This document shows positions 26,349-32,489 of a stretch of DNA of 32,489 bases, piece after piece. A model generated the notes under the pieces. The model saw only the letters and a list, made by a program, of their open reading frames with translations. It was not told the origin of the DNA and did no database searches. The DNA is from Streptomyces sp. CBMA291 (GTDB lineage: Bacteria > Actinomycetota > Actinomycetes > Streptomycetales > Streptomycetaceae), in NCBI RefSeq assembly GCF_014596525.1, contig NZ_MSJP01000027.1, positions 1-32,489 of the forward strand. The letters run 5' to 3'. Every line of letters begins with the position of its first letter. Positions within the stretch are counted from its first letter, which is position 1. The position numbers were made by a program, and so were the translations under genes.

Positions 26349-29099
26349 ATGCGGGGCGGTTCCCGTCGGGCGCATCCTGGCTGTGTGACCTCGCACGGCG
26401 CGTCCGGCCCCGGACCGGCGGGCGGCACCGGGCGACCGGCCGGGAACGGAGCTGCCGACGGGCCCTCCTCCGCTGGGCTGACCCGGACGCTCGTGGAGGC
26501 CGTGCGGGGAGCGGTGGAAGAGGTCGGCGGGTACGCGGGAGGGGTGTTCCTGCGCTCCGGTACGCCCGGACTGCTGCGGCTCGCGGTCCTGGTGGGGCTT
26601 CCGGGACCGCTGTTCAAGCCGTGGTGGCGGATGCACACCAACCGGCCGTTCCCGGTCCCCGAGGTGTACCGCTCGGGTCGGGCCCTGTACCTCGCCGACG
26701 TCGAGGAGGCCATGCGCCGGTTCCCCCAACTGGTGGCGAACCTGCCCTTCCCCTTCTCCTCGCTGTACGCGCCGATCGTCGCGGGCCGTGAGCGGTTCGG
26801 GGTGCTTGCGGTGCTGCGTGCCCCGAGCCCCGGCGTCCCGGTCCCGGCGCGGGACCGGGACCGGATGACCCGGCGGGCGCACGCTCTGGGCGAGTCCCTG
26901 GCGGAGCTGGCCCGGCAGGGCACGCCGGCCGTCTGGCCCGGCGATCCGGTCTGTGTACGGCGTCCGGCGGCGGCGGAGGCGCGGCCGGTCCGTTTCGGCG
27001 CCTTCGACTGGGACCTCGGCAGCGGGACCGTGACGCCCGACGCCGGGCTGCTGCGCATGTTCGGGGCGGAGACGGCCGCGCCGTGCTCGATCGAGGCGCT
27101 GACCTCGCTGCTCGAACCGGAGGACGCGTGCGCACTGTGGGCGGCGGCCCGCCGGGCGACGGGCTCGGACGGCCGGTCGGTGGTGCGCGGGGTCCGGCTG
27201 CGGGGCCCCGCCGGCGGGCCGCTCCTCCTGGACGTCTCCCCCCGGCCCCCCGAGGCCCCGGCGGGGGCGGCGGACGGCGAGAAGGCACGCGCCGAAGGCG
27301 GCGGAGCCCACCTGGCGGACGGCCCCGGGAACGATCCGGCGGACAGCCCGGGAGACGACCCGGAGGGCAGCCCCGCGGACGGCCTGGCGAACAGCCCGGC
27401 GGACGGCCGGGGGGACAGCCCTGCGGACGGCCTGGGGAGCAGCCCTGGGGCCCGCCTCACCTGCACGCTCGTCGACCTCGGCACCGGCACGCCCGGTGCC
27501 GAGGCGGCCGACCGGCTGCCCCGGGCGATCCTGGCGATCGACCGGCTGGGCCTGATCACCTACGCCAACGAGCGGACCGTACGGCTTCTCGGCCGGTCGC
27601 GCGCGGCGTTGGCGGGGCGCGCGGTGTGGGAGGTGCTGCCCTGGTTCGGCCTCCCGCTGCACGAGGAGCAGCTGCGCGCCGCGCTCTTCTCCGACGAGCC
27701 GGTGCGTTTCCTGGCCCGTCCCGGGCGGGGCCGGTGGCTGTCGGTGGCGCTGTATCCGGGGCGGGACGGGGTGACGATGGTGCTGGTCCCGGAGGACGAT
27801 CCGACGGCCGGTGACGAGGGGGTGGGCGGGGACGAGGAGGCGGGTGGAGGCGGCGGGGCGGCGGGCCGCTCCCCGTACGACGACCGGATCACCTCGCTGT
27901 ACCGGCCGGTGGCTCTGGCCATCGCGCTCTCCGAGGCGGTCACGGCACGCCAGGTGTCGTCGGTGGTGACGGAGGAGCTGCTTCCGGCGTTCGGCGGACG
28001 TCAGCTGGCGATCTACCTGCTGAGCGACCGGCGGCTGCATCTGGCGTGGGAGGCGGGTTTCCCGCCCGGGTTCCTCGATCCCTTCGAGGGGGTGGGGCTT
28101 GACGCCCGGCTGCCGGGGGTGGAGACCCTGACGACGGGCCGGCCGTTGTTCTTCGAGTCGATGGAGCGGCTCGGCCGGGCGTATCCGGGGATGCCGCTGG
28201 ACGCGCGCTCGGGGGCGCGGGCGTTCCTGCCGCTGATCGCCTCGGGGCGGCCGGTGGGCTCCTGCATCCTGGGCTTCGAACGGCCGCGCGGCTTCACTCC
28301 GGAGGAGCGGACGGTCCTGACGGCGCTCGCGGGCCTGATCGCGCAGGCGCTGGAGCGCGCGCAGCGGTACGAGACGGAGTCGGCGGTGGCGCGGGGCCTC
28401 CAGGACGCGCTGCTGCCGCACCGGCTGCCGGTGCGGGAGGGGGTGGAGACGGTGGGCCGGTATCTGCCGGGGACGCAGGGGATGGAGGTGGGTGGTGACT
28501 GGTACGACGTGATCGAGACGGGGCGGGGCCGGCTGGCCCTGGTGATCGGGGACGTCCAGGGCCACGGGGTGGCCGCGGCGGCCACGATGGGGCAGCTGCG
28601 CAGCGCGGTCCGGGCCTTCGCGCTGGCCGGGCACCGGCCGCAGGACGTGATGCGCGGGACCAACCGGCTCCTCATCGACCTGGACCCGGGCCAGTTCGCG
28701 AGCTGCTGCTACGTCCTGCTCGACCCGGAATCCGGGGAGCTTCGGGCGGTACGGGCGGGGCATCCGCACCCGCTCCTCGCGCGGCCGGACGGGACGACGG
28801 AGCTGGTGGAGCTGGCGGGCGGGGTGCTGCTCGGGATCGACGGGCGGGCCACGTACCCGGTGACACGGCTGCGGCTCGCACCGGGCGCGGTGCTCGCGCT
28901 GTTCACGGACGGTCTGGTGGAGCGGCCTGGCCAGGACATCGACGTCGGCATCGAGGCCCTGCGGAGGTCGCTGTCGACGGCGGGTTCGCTGCCGCTGGCG
29001 GAAGCCGCCGACCGGGTGATCAGGGGGGCTCGGCAGGACACGGCGCGCCCGGACGACATCGCCTTGCTGCTGGCGGCGAGGTGGCCGGAGCGAGACTGA
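26349..29099 (+). CDS. GAF/PAS-sensor SpoIIE-type serine phosphatase
   Basis: 916 residues from the ATG at 26349, which has GGAG 5 bases upstream; a GTG at 26385 is possible. The frame is open back to 26010, but that part is Gly/Arg-rich and overlaps the regulatory gap, so I exclude it. Domains by residue: GAF-like about 43-165; a PAS-like stretch about 218-310 (RFGAFDWDLGSGTVTPDAGL); a repeat linker 333-364; PAS about 390-480 (AILAIDRLGLITYANE); GAF about 516-680; and a PP2C SpoIIE domain from about 680. The metal-binding motifs EVGGDWYDV and VIGDVQGHG, and TDGLVERPGQDIDVG, are intact. In Streptomyces such phosphatases act on anti-sigma-factor antagonists. No kinase or STAS gene adjoins, and no membrane segment is visible. 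Confidence 0.9.
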   Translation: MRGGSRRAHPGCVTSHGASGPGPAGGTGRPAGNGAADGPSSAGLTRTLVEAVRGAVEEVGGYAGGVFLRSGTPGLLRLAVLVGLPGPLFKPWWRMHTNRPFPVPEVYRSGRALYLADVEEAMRRFPQLVANLPFPFSSLYAPIVAGRERFGVLAVLRAPSPGVPVPARDRDRMTRRAHALGESLAELARQGTPAVWPGDPVCVRRPAAAEARPVRFGAFDWDLGSGTVTPDAGLLRMFGAETAAPCSIEALTSLLEPEDACALWAAARRATGSDGRSVVRGVRLRGPAGGPLLLDVSPRPPEAPAGAADGEKARAEGGGAHLADGPGNDPADSPGDDPEGSPADGLANSPADGRGDSPADGLGSSPGARLTCTLVDLGTGTPGAEAADRLPRAILAIDRLGLITYANERTVRLLGRSRAALAGRAVWEVLPWFGLPLHEEQLRAALFSDEPVRFLARPGRGRWLSVALYPGRDGVTMVLVPEDDPTAGDEGVGGDEEAGGGGGAAGRSPYDDRITSLYRPVALAIALSEAVTARQVSSVVTEELLPAFGGRQLAIYLLSDRRLHLAWEAGFPPGFLDPFEGVGLDARLPGVETLTTGRPLFFESMERLGRAYPGMPLDARSGARAFLPLIASGRPVGSCILGFERPRGFTPEERTVLTALAGLIAQALERAQRYETESAVARGLQDALLPHRLPVREGVETVGRYLPGTQGMEVGGDWYDVIETGRGRLALVIGDVQGHGVAAAATMGQLRSAVRAFALAGHRPQDVMRGTNRLLIDLDPGQFASCCYVLLDPESGELRAVRAGHPHPLLARPDGTTELVELAGGVLLGIDGRATYPVTRLRLAPGAVLALFTDGLVERPGQDIDVGIEALRRSLSTAGSLPLAEAADRVIRGARQDTARPDDIALLLAARWPERD
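27345..27440 (+). repeat. 24-bp in-frame repeat in the phosphatase linker
   Basis: Four consecutive 24-bp units encode octapeptides SPGDDPEG, SPADGLAN, SPADGRGD and SPADGLGS. They form a flexible acidic linker between the two sensory halves, and copy number may vary between strains. Confidence 0.85.
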
Positions 29100-29349
29100 G
29101 AGGACGGCCGGGGGCAGAGCGGACGGCCAAGGACAGGAGCGGGTGGCCAGGGGCAGGGAACGGTCGGGAGCCGAGGGCCGTCAGAGGGCCCGAGGACGGT
29201 GAGGGGCCCGAGGACGGTCAGGGGCCGGTGGCGGGGGGATGTCACCCGGTCGGGCCCGTGGCGCTGGTCGGTGGCCGGGGGCGCGGGGAGGCTGGGGGTG
29301 CCGTGCCGATCCGGCCGGCCGAGTCTGGGCGGAAGCCCGAGGAGGACAC
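29100..29349. other. G-rich gap upstream of rpmE2
   Basis: I see no gene. An 18-bp direct repeat of GGGCCCGAGGACGGT occurs at 29186-29200 and 29204-29218. The plus strand is strongly purine-rich. No AT-rich Zur-type palindrome is present, and no clear promoter. Confidence 0.5.
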
Positions 29350-29649
29350 GTGCAGCAGGACAAGCAGCCCGAGTACGGACCGGTGGTCTTCCGTGACCGC
29401 TCGGCCGGGTACGCCTTTCTGACCCGGTCCACCGCGACCAGCGAGCGGACGATCGAGTGGGACGACGGGCACACGTATCCGGTGATCGATGTCGAGATCT
29501 CCTCCGAGAGCCATCCGTTCTACACCGGCAAGGCGCGGACGGTGGACTCGGAGGGCCGGGTCGCCAGGTTCGAGCGCCGGTACGGCGGGGACGGGGCGGG
29601 CGGGGCGGGCACGACCGAGCAGGGCGGCAGAGGCGGCGGGGACGGCTGA
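29350..29649 (+). CDS. rpmE2: 50S ribosomal protein L31 type B (zinc-independent)
   Basis: 99 residues from the GTG at 29350, with GAGGAGG 5 bases upstream. [46 protein letters not shown] and [14 protein letters not shown] match type B L31. The zinc-binding Cys residues of type A L31 are absent (no Cys at all), so this is the C-minus paralogue that replaces the zinc form when zinc is scarce. About 20 Gly-rich residues extend the C terminus. In Streptomyces such paralogues are usually under the zinc repressor Zur, but I see no Zur-like site upstream. It stands alone, without other ribosomal genes. Confidence 0.93.
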   Translation: MQQDKQPEYGPVVFRDRSAGYAFLTRSTATSERTIEWDDGHTYPVIDVEISSESHPFYTGKARTVDSEGRVARFERRYGGDGAGGAGTTEQGGRGGGDG

Positions 29650-29720
29650 GTCCGGGAACGACGACGGGGCGGGTGCGCGTGTCGTGGACACGGCCCCCGC
29701 CCCGGTCGGGTGGGTGCGCG

Positions 29721-29740
29721 GGAGGGCGCGGGCGCCCTCC
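29721..29740. terminator. Terminator between rpmE2 and the cyclophilin gene
   Basis: GGAGGGCGC and GCGCCCTCC form a perfect hairpin around GG (in practice 8 bp with a 4-base loop), between the convergent stops at 29649 and 29763. Confidence 0.75.
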
Positions 29741-29762
29741 GGTCGGCTCCGGGAAGCCGAGG

Positions 29763-30260
29763 TCAGGCCCCGACGACGCCGGACGCGGCGACCTTGATGG
29801 AGGCGCTGGTGGCGCCGGAGCGGGAGCCGAGGCCCTCGATCTTCTTGACCAGGTCCTGGCCCTCGACGACCTCGCCGAAGACGACGTGCTTGCCGTCGAG
29901 CCAGTCGGTGACGATCGTGGTGACGAAGAACTGCGAGCCGTTGGTGCCCGGACCGGCGTTGGCCATCGAGAGCAGGAACGGACGGTCGTGCTTCAGCTTG
30001 AAGTTCTCGTCGGCGAACTTCTCGCCGTAGATGCTCTTGCCGCCGGTGCCGTTGCCGTTGGTGAAGTCGCCACCCTGGAGCATGAACTGCGGGATGACGC
30101 GGTGGAACGGGGAGCCCGCGTAGCCGAAGCCGTGCACGCCGGTGGCGAGCTCGCGGAAGTTCTGCGCCGTCTTGGGGACGACCTCGTCGAACAGCTGGAA
30201 GACGATCCGGCCGGCCGGCTCGTTGTTGATGGTGATGTCGAAGTAAACGTTGTCGCTCAT
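29763..30260 (-). CDS. Peptidyl-prolyl cis-trans isomerase, cyclophilin type
   Basis: 165 residues with AGGA 7 bases before the ATG and no signal peptide, so cytoplasmic. Core cyclophilin motifs are complete: [18 protein letters not shown] (catalytic Arg in FHRVIP), [17 protein letters not shown] and [12 protein letters not shown]. The Trp in [11 protein letters not shown] is the residue associated with cyclosporin sensitivity in eukaryotic-type cyclophilins, and the length and [14 protein letters not shown] insert resemble that group more than E. coli PpiA. It catalyses proline isomerisation during folding. Its upstream gene is the small secreted protein, from which it is separated by a terminator. 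Confidence 0.95.
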   Translation of the reverse strand: MSDNVYFDITINNEPAGRIVFQLFDEVVPKTAQNFRELATGVHGFGYAGSPFHRVIPQFMLQGGDFTNGNGTGGKSIYGEKFADENFKLKHDRPFLLSMANAGPGTNGSQFFVTTIVTDWLDGKHVVFGEVVEGQDLVKKIEGLGSRSGATSASIKVAASGVVGA

Positions 30261-30330
30261 GAGGACATCCTGTCATTACTCGCGCACGGCGCGCACAAGG
30301 GCGCCTCCTCCCGGGGCACGGCACGGCGGA

Positions 30331-30359
30331 GCCCCGCTCCCCTCCGAGGAGAGCGGGGC
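30331..30359 (-). terminator. Terminator of the small secreted protein gene
   Basis: GCCCCGCTC pairs perfectly with GAGCGGGGC with a short CTCC/GGAG-like inner pairing, 24 bases past the stop codon on the minus strand. Confidence 0.8.
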
Positions 30360-30383
30360 ACCCGGCCCGGTGGGGGCTCCGGG

Positions 30384-30596
30384 TCAGATCAGGCCACCGG
30401 ACCCCGTGGTCCGCAGGGCGTCACCGGCGCCTTCGGCGGCCTGGTGGAGCACGGGGCCGAGGCCGTCCTCCTGGAGGAGACCGGCGGCGCCGCCCAGCGG
30501 GAGCGGGACCGCGCTCGCCTGCGGCGGCGGGGTGATGAGGGCGGTGACGACACCCGCGGCGAGGGACGCGATGGCAAGGATGCTGCGCTTCTTCAT
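30384..30596 (-). CDS. Small secreted protein of unknown function
   Basis: 70 residues. The N terminus MKKRSILAIASLAAGVVTAL is a textbook signal peptide, with likely cleavage after QASA (about residue 29). The mature part would be about 41 residues, rich in Gly, Leu and Ala (PLPLGGAAGLLQEDGLGPVL), without Cys. The basic start, hydrophobic core and cleavage site, the terminator behind it and good codon use support a real gene. A ribosome binding site is not obvious. Small exported proteins with LGG-type repeats are frequent in Streptomyces, but I cannot assign it to a known family such as chaplins, whose conserved motifs it lacks. Confidence 0.7.
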   Translation of the reverse strand: MKKRSILAIASLAAGVVTALITPPPQASAVPLPLGGAAGLLQEDGLGPVLHQAAEGAGDALRTTGSGGLI

Positions 30597-30695
30597 GCCG
30601 GGGTCAACTGCGGAACGGCCGAGGGGTTACGGGCCCGCCCCGGATCCGGACGTACGACGGCGGGGCGGCGGTCCGGCCGTCCCGCCCCCCGGTGC

Positions 30696-31193
30696 TCATT
30701 CCTCGCCCGTCTCCAGGTAGACGGGGATGCCGGTCCTGCGGGCCCGGTCGATGCCCGCGAGACGGCCGTACTCGCGCGGTGTCATCTCCCGCTCCCATTC
30801 GGCCAGGGTGAGCAGGCGGTACTCGCTGTGCTCGTCGGGGTCGAGGACGACGGCGGCGATCTGCTCGTCCGTGAGTTCGCCGCCGTCGAAGATGAAGCCG
30901 ATGTGGTTGGCGGGCCACTGCTCGCCCCGGTCGGTGACGAAGTGGGTGCCGAGGAGGCGCGGTGCGCCGGTGTGGACGAGTCCGGTCTCCTCGTGGCACT
31001 CGCGTACCGCCGTCTCCCAGGGGGTCTCCCCCGGGTCCATGTTGCCGCCGGGCCACTGCCAGCAACGGGTGTCGTAGGAGGCGCGCAGCTGGAGGGGGCG
31101 GCCGTGGGTGTCGGTGAAGTAGAGGCAGGCGTACGCCGTCGCTCTCGGCAGGGTCGCGACGTACTCGGCGGGCGGCAGCCAGACGTTCGTCAT
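30696..31193 (-). CDS. Nudix hydrolase
   Basis: 165 residues from the ATG at 31193 (GGAGAG upstream); an ATG at 31238 would add 15 unconvincing residues. The Nudix box runs GGNMDPGETPWETAVRECHE followed by ETGL and fits G-x5-E-x7-R-E-x2-E-E-x-G. An aromatic CWQWPGG precedes it. The enzyme would hydrolyse a nucleoside diphosphate linked to another group, using Mg2+ bound by the Glu residues; the substrate is not predictable. Phe/Trp-rich surroundings (NHIGFIFDGGELTDEQ) are typical of the family. It lies 87 bases downstream of the YihY-like gene in the same direction, so the two may be cotranscribed. Confidence 0.9.
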   Translation of the reverse strand: MTNVWLPPAEYVATLPRATAYACLYFTDTHGRPLQLRASYDTRCWQWPGGNMDPGETPWETAVRECHEETGLVHTGAPRLLGTHFVTDRGEQWPANHIGFIFDGGELTDEQIAAVVLDPDEHSEYRLLTLAEWEREMTPREYGRLAGIDRARRTGIPVYLETGEE

Positions 31194-31280
31194 GGGGCGG
31201 CTCTCTCCTTCGGCGGGACGGTGGGTCGGTCTCCCCATCCAAGCCGTCCGGGGCCCGGTGTCCGGGGAGTCTCGGGCGGA

Positions 31281-32174
31281 TCACCGGATCGTGTGATCAC
31301 CTCCGCGGGTGTCCTCCTCCCCCGCCCGGGTCAGTCGGCGCTCGGTGAGGACCTCGTGGACGAAGCGGCCGGCGAGTGCCCCGCCATACACCACGAAGCC
31401 GACGCCGACCAGCCAGGACTGGAGGACGAGGACGGTGCCGAACTGTCCGTAGGTCACCGCGTTGGAGGCGATGAGCGGCGAGAAGACGAGCTGGGAGAAG
31501 ATCCGCAGACCGAGCAGGCCGAGGGCGGTGAGGACGGCTCCGGGGGCGAGGGCCCGCCAGCGGAGCCTGCCGCAGAGCAGGAAGCGCTGCGACCACCAGA
31601 AGAAGACGAAGGTGCCGGTCAGGTCGGAGAGTGCGACCAGGGCGGTGACCAGGGCCGGGGAGTCGGCGGGCGCGGGGGTGCCGACGAAGAGGAGCAGGGC
31701 GCCGACGAGGACGGCGAGCCAGACGACGTGCCGCCACATGGTGCGCCAGCGGGCGGTGGGCAGGTCCCACACCCTCTCGTAGCCGGTCTGTACGGCGGAT
31801 CCGAAGGTGACGCCGAACGCGGCGAGGGCGGCGAGGCCGAAGGCGGTGGTGCCCTGGAGGGCCTGGCCCGGCTGCCCGAAGAGCCGTTCGACCTCCTCCT
31901 GGGAGACGTCGGAGACGCCGAGGCCCTGGACGAGCCAGCGGGCGAAGCCCTGTCCCCGGGCGAGGTCGGCCGCGGCGACGACGATGAGGAGGGGGACGAG
32001 GGTGAGCAGGCTGAGTGCGGCGAAGCCCATGGCACGGTGCATGAGTTCGATGGCTCGGCCGCGGTTCCAGACGAGCCCGAGGGGCGAGACGAGGGCACGG
32101 GCGGAGGACCGCCGGGACCGGGGGCCGTCCTCGCTGGGGGCGTCGTCGCGCGGCGGACCGGGTGTGGAGGGCAT
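31281..32174 (-). CDS. YihY/virulence factor BrkB family membrane protein
   Basis: 297 residues from the ATG at 32174 (MPSTPGPPRDD); the frame is open to 32249, but the added residues look unlike protein. An N-terminal polar region (about residues 1-45) is followed by about six hydrophobic segments: ALSLLTLVPLLIVVAAADL, AFGLAALAAFGVTFGSAV, HVVWLAVLVGALLLFVG, the SDLTGTFVFFWWSQRFLL region, LAPGAVLTALGLLGLRI and LQSWLVGVGFVVYGGALAG. The order fits the YihY (formerly BrkB) family of inner-membrane proteins of unknown function. The ribosome binding site is weak. It is the first gene of a possible pair with the Nudix gene, and upstream lies only repeat-rich DNA. Confidence 0.82.
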   Translation of the reverse strand: MPSTPGPPRDDAPSEDGPRSRRSSARALVSPLGLVWNRGRAIELMHRAMGFAALSLLTLVPLLIVVAAADLARGQGFARWLVQGLGVSDVSQEEVERLFGQPGQALQGTTAFGLAALAAFGVTFGSAVQTGYERVWDLPTARWRTMWRHVVWLAVLVGALLLFVGTPAPADSPALVTALVALSDLTGTFVFFWWSQRFLLCGRLRWRALAPGAVLTALGLLGLRIFSQLVFSPLIASNAVTYGQFGTVLVLQSWLVGVGFVVYGGALAGRFVHEVLTERRLTRAGEEDTRGGDHTIR

Positions 32175-32245
32175 GCCTCGTTCGCTACCCGGCGAGGCGG
32201 GAGGACCCCTCCGGGATGCGGCCGAATGGGCGGGAGCGGGCCGGG

Positions 32246-32480
32246 GCACGCGCGCGTGGCTCCGGACGGGTGACTCCGGGGCCGGGGTACGTGCGGGTGG
32301 CTCCGGACGGGTACGTGCGCGTGGCTCCAGGGCCCGGCGTACGCGCGCGTGGTCCGGGGCCCGGGTACGCGTGCGTGACCGCCGGATCGGTGGGCGCGGG
32401 ACCCGATACCGCGCGCGTTCCGCCGGACCGGTGGGGGCCGGGGTACGCGCGTGTCGCCCCTCCGGGTCGGCGCGGGCAGG
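32246..32480. repeat. Degenerate array of about seven GTACGYGCGYG units
   Basis: Related units start at 32246, 32287, 32311, 32339, 32365, about 32406 and 32443. A typical one reads GTACGTGCGCGTGGCTCC followed by GGGCCCGG. Spacing varies from 24 to 41 bases. Both strands have stops throughout, so no gene is claimed. The array runs to near the window edge and may continue beyond it. Confidence 0.65.
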
Positions 32481-32489
32481 CCCGTGCGT

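Noticed and set aside
31279..31298. GATCAC/GTGATC inverted repeat at the end of the YihY-like gene as a terminator
   Set aside because: Only 6 bp, and it overlaps the stop codon; too weak to list.

Overview
The window is chromosomal DNA of very high GC content with strong G/C preference at third codon positions, GTG starts, GC-rich hairpin terminators and families typical of actinomycetes (deazaflavin-type nitroreductase, DUF6197-like protein, a c-di-AMP riboswitch on a LysM/transglycosylase gene, GAF/PAS/SpoIIE phosphatase, CatR/FurA-type Fur next to katG). This points to Streptomyces or a close relative; the species cannot be told. There are 25 protein genes, one of them cut by the left edge. 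I see no RNA gene other than the riboswitch, and no insertion sequence, prophage, CRISPR array or attachment site.

Layout. 1-2274 (+): the end of a zinc-ribbon/discoidin-like membrane protein, then an unrecognised two-helix membrane protein whose soluble part looks internally duplicated. 2373-5019 (-): MFS transporter, ChrB-like protein, DinB-like protein. 5225-7765 (+): secreted glycoside hydrolase family 3 enzyme. 7929-10007 (-): GAPDH and a GlxA-type AraC regulator. 10201-13596: a peroxide-defence block with tpx (+), a Fur regulator (-) and divergent katG (+). 13852-15114 (+): secreted serine hydrolase. 15184-16772 (-): GNAT acetyltransferase and a threonine/serine dehydratase. 16988-17434 (+): deazaflavin-type oxidoreductase. 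17605-20358: a sugar-phosphate module with a class II aldolase and SIS isomerase (-) diverging from a DeoR repressor (+). 20430-21101 (-): DUF6197-like protein. 21454-22466 (+): c-di-AMP riboswitch and LysM/transglycosylase. 22460-25995 (-): phosphoribosyltransferase-hydrolase fusion, tandem universal stress protein, alpha/beta hydrolase. 26349-29649 (+): SpoIIE phosphatase and ribosomal protein L31 type B. 29763-32174 (-): cyclophilin, small secreted protein, Nudix hydrolase, YihY/BrkB membrane protein. The last 300 bases are a degenerate repeat array without a gene.

Most unusual is the junction between the chrB-like gene and the MFS gene (3573-3800). A 41-bp unit is repeated five times. Each unit carries a ribosome binding site, a GTG start, a 14-codon reading frame and a TGA that overlaps the next GTG as GTGA. 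The last TGA overlaps the start of the transporter. The chrB stop codon opens the chain in the same way, and the chrB tail matches the repeat, so the array seems to have grown by duplicating the stop/start overlap of a translationally coupled pair.

Functional themes are oxidative stress (tpx, fur-katG, perhaps the fusion protein and Usp), cell-wall remodelling under c-di-AMP control, and catabolism of an unidentified, possibly amino, sugar phosphate. All functions come from reading motifs and family resemblance; no database search was possible.
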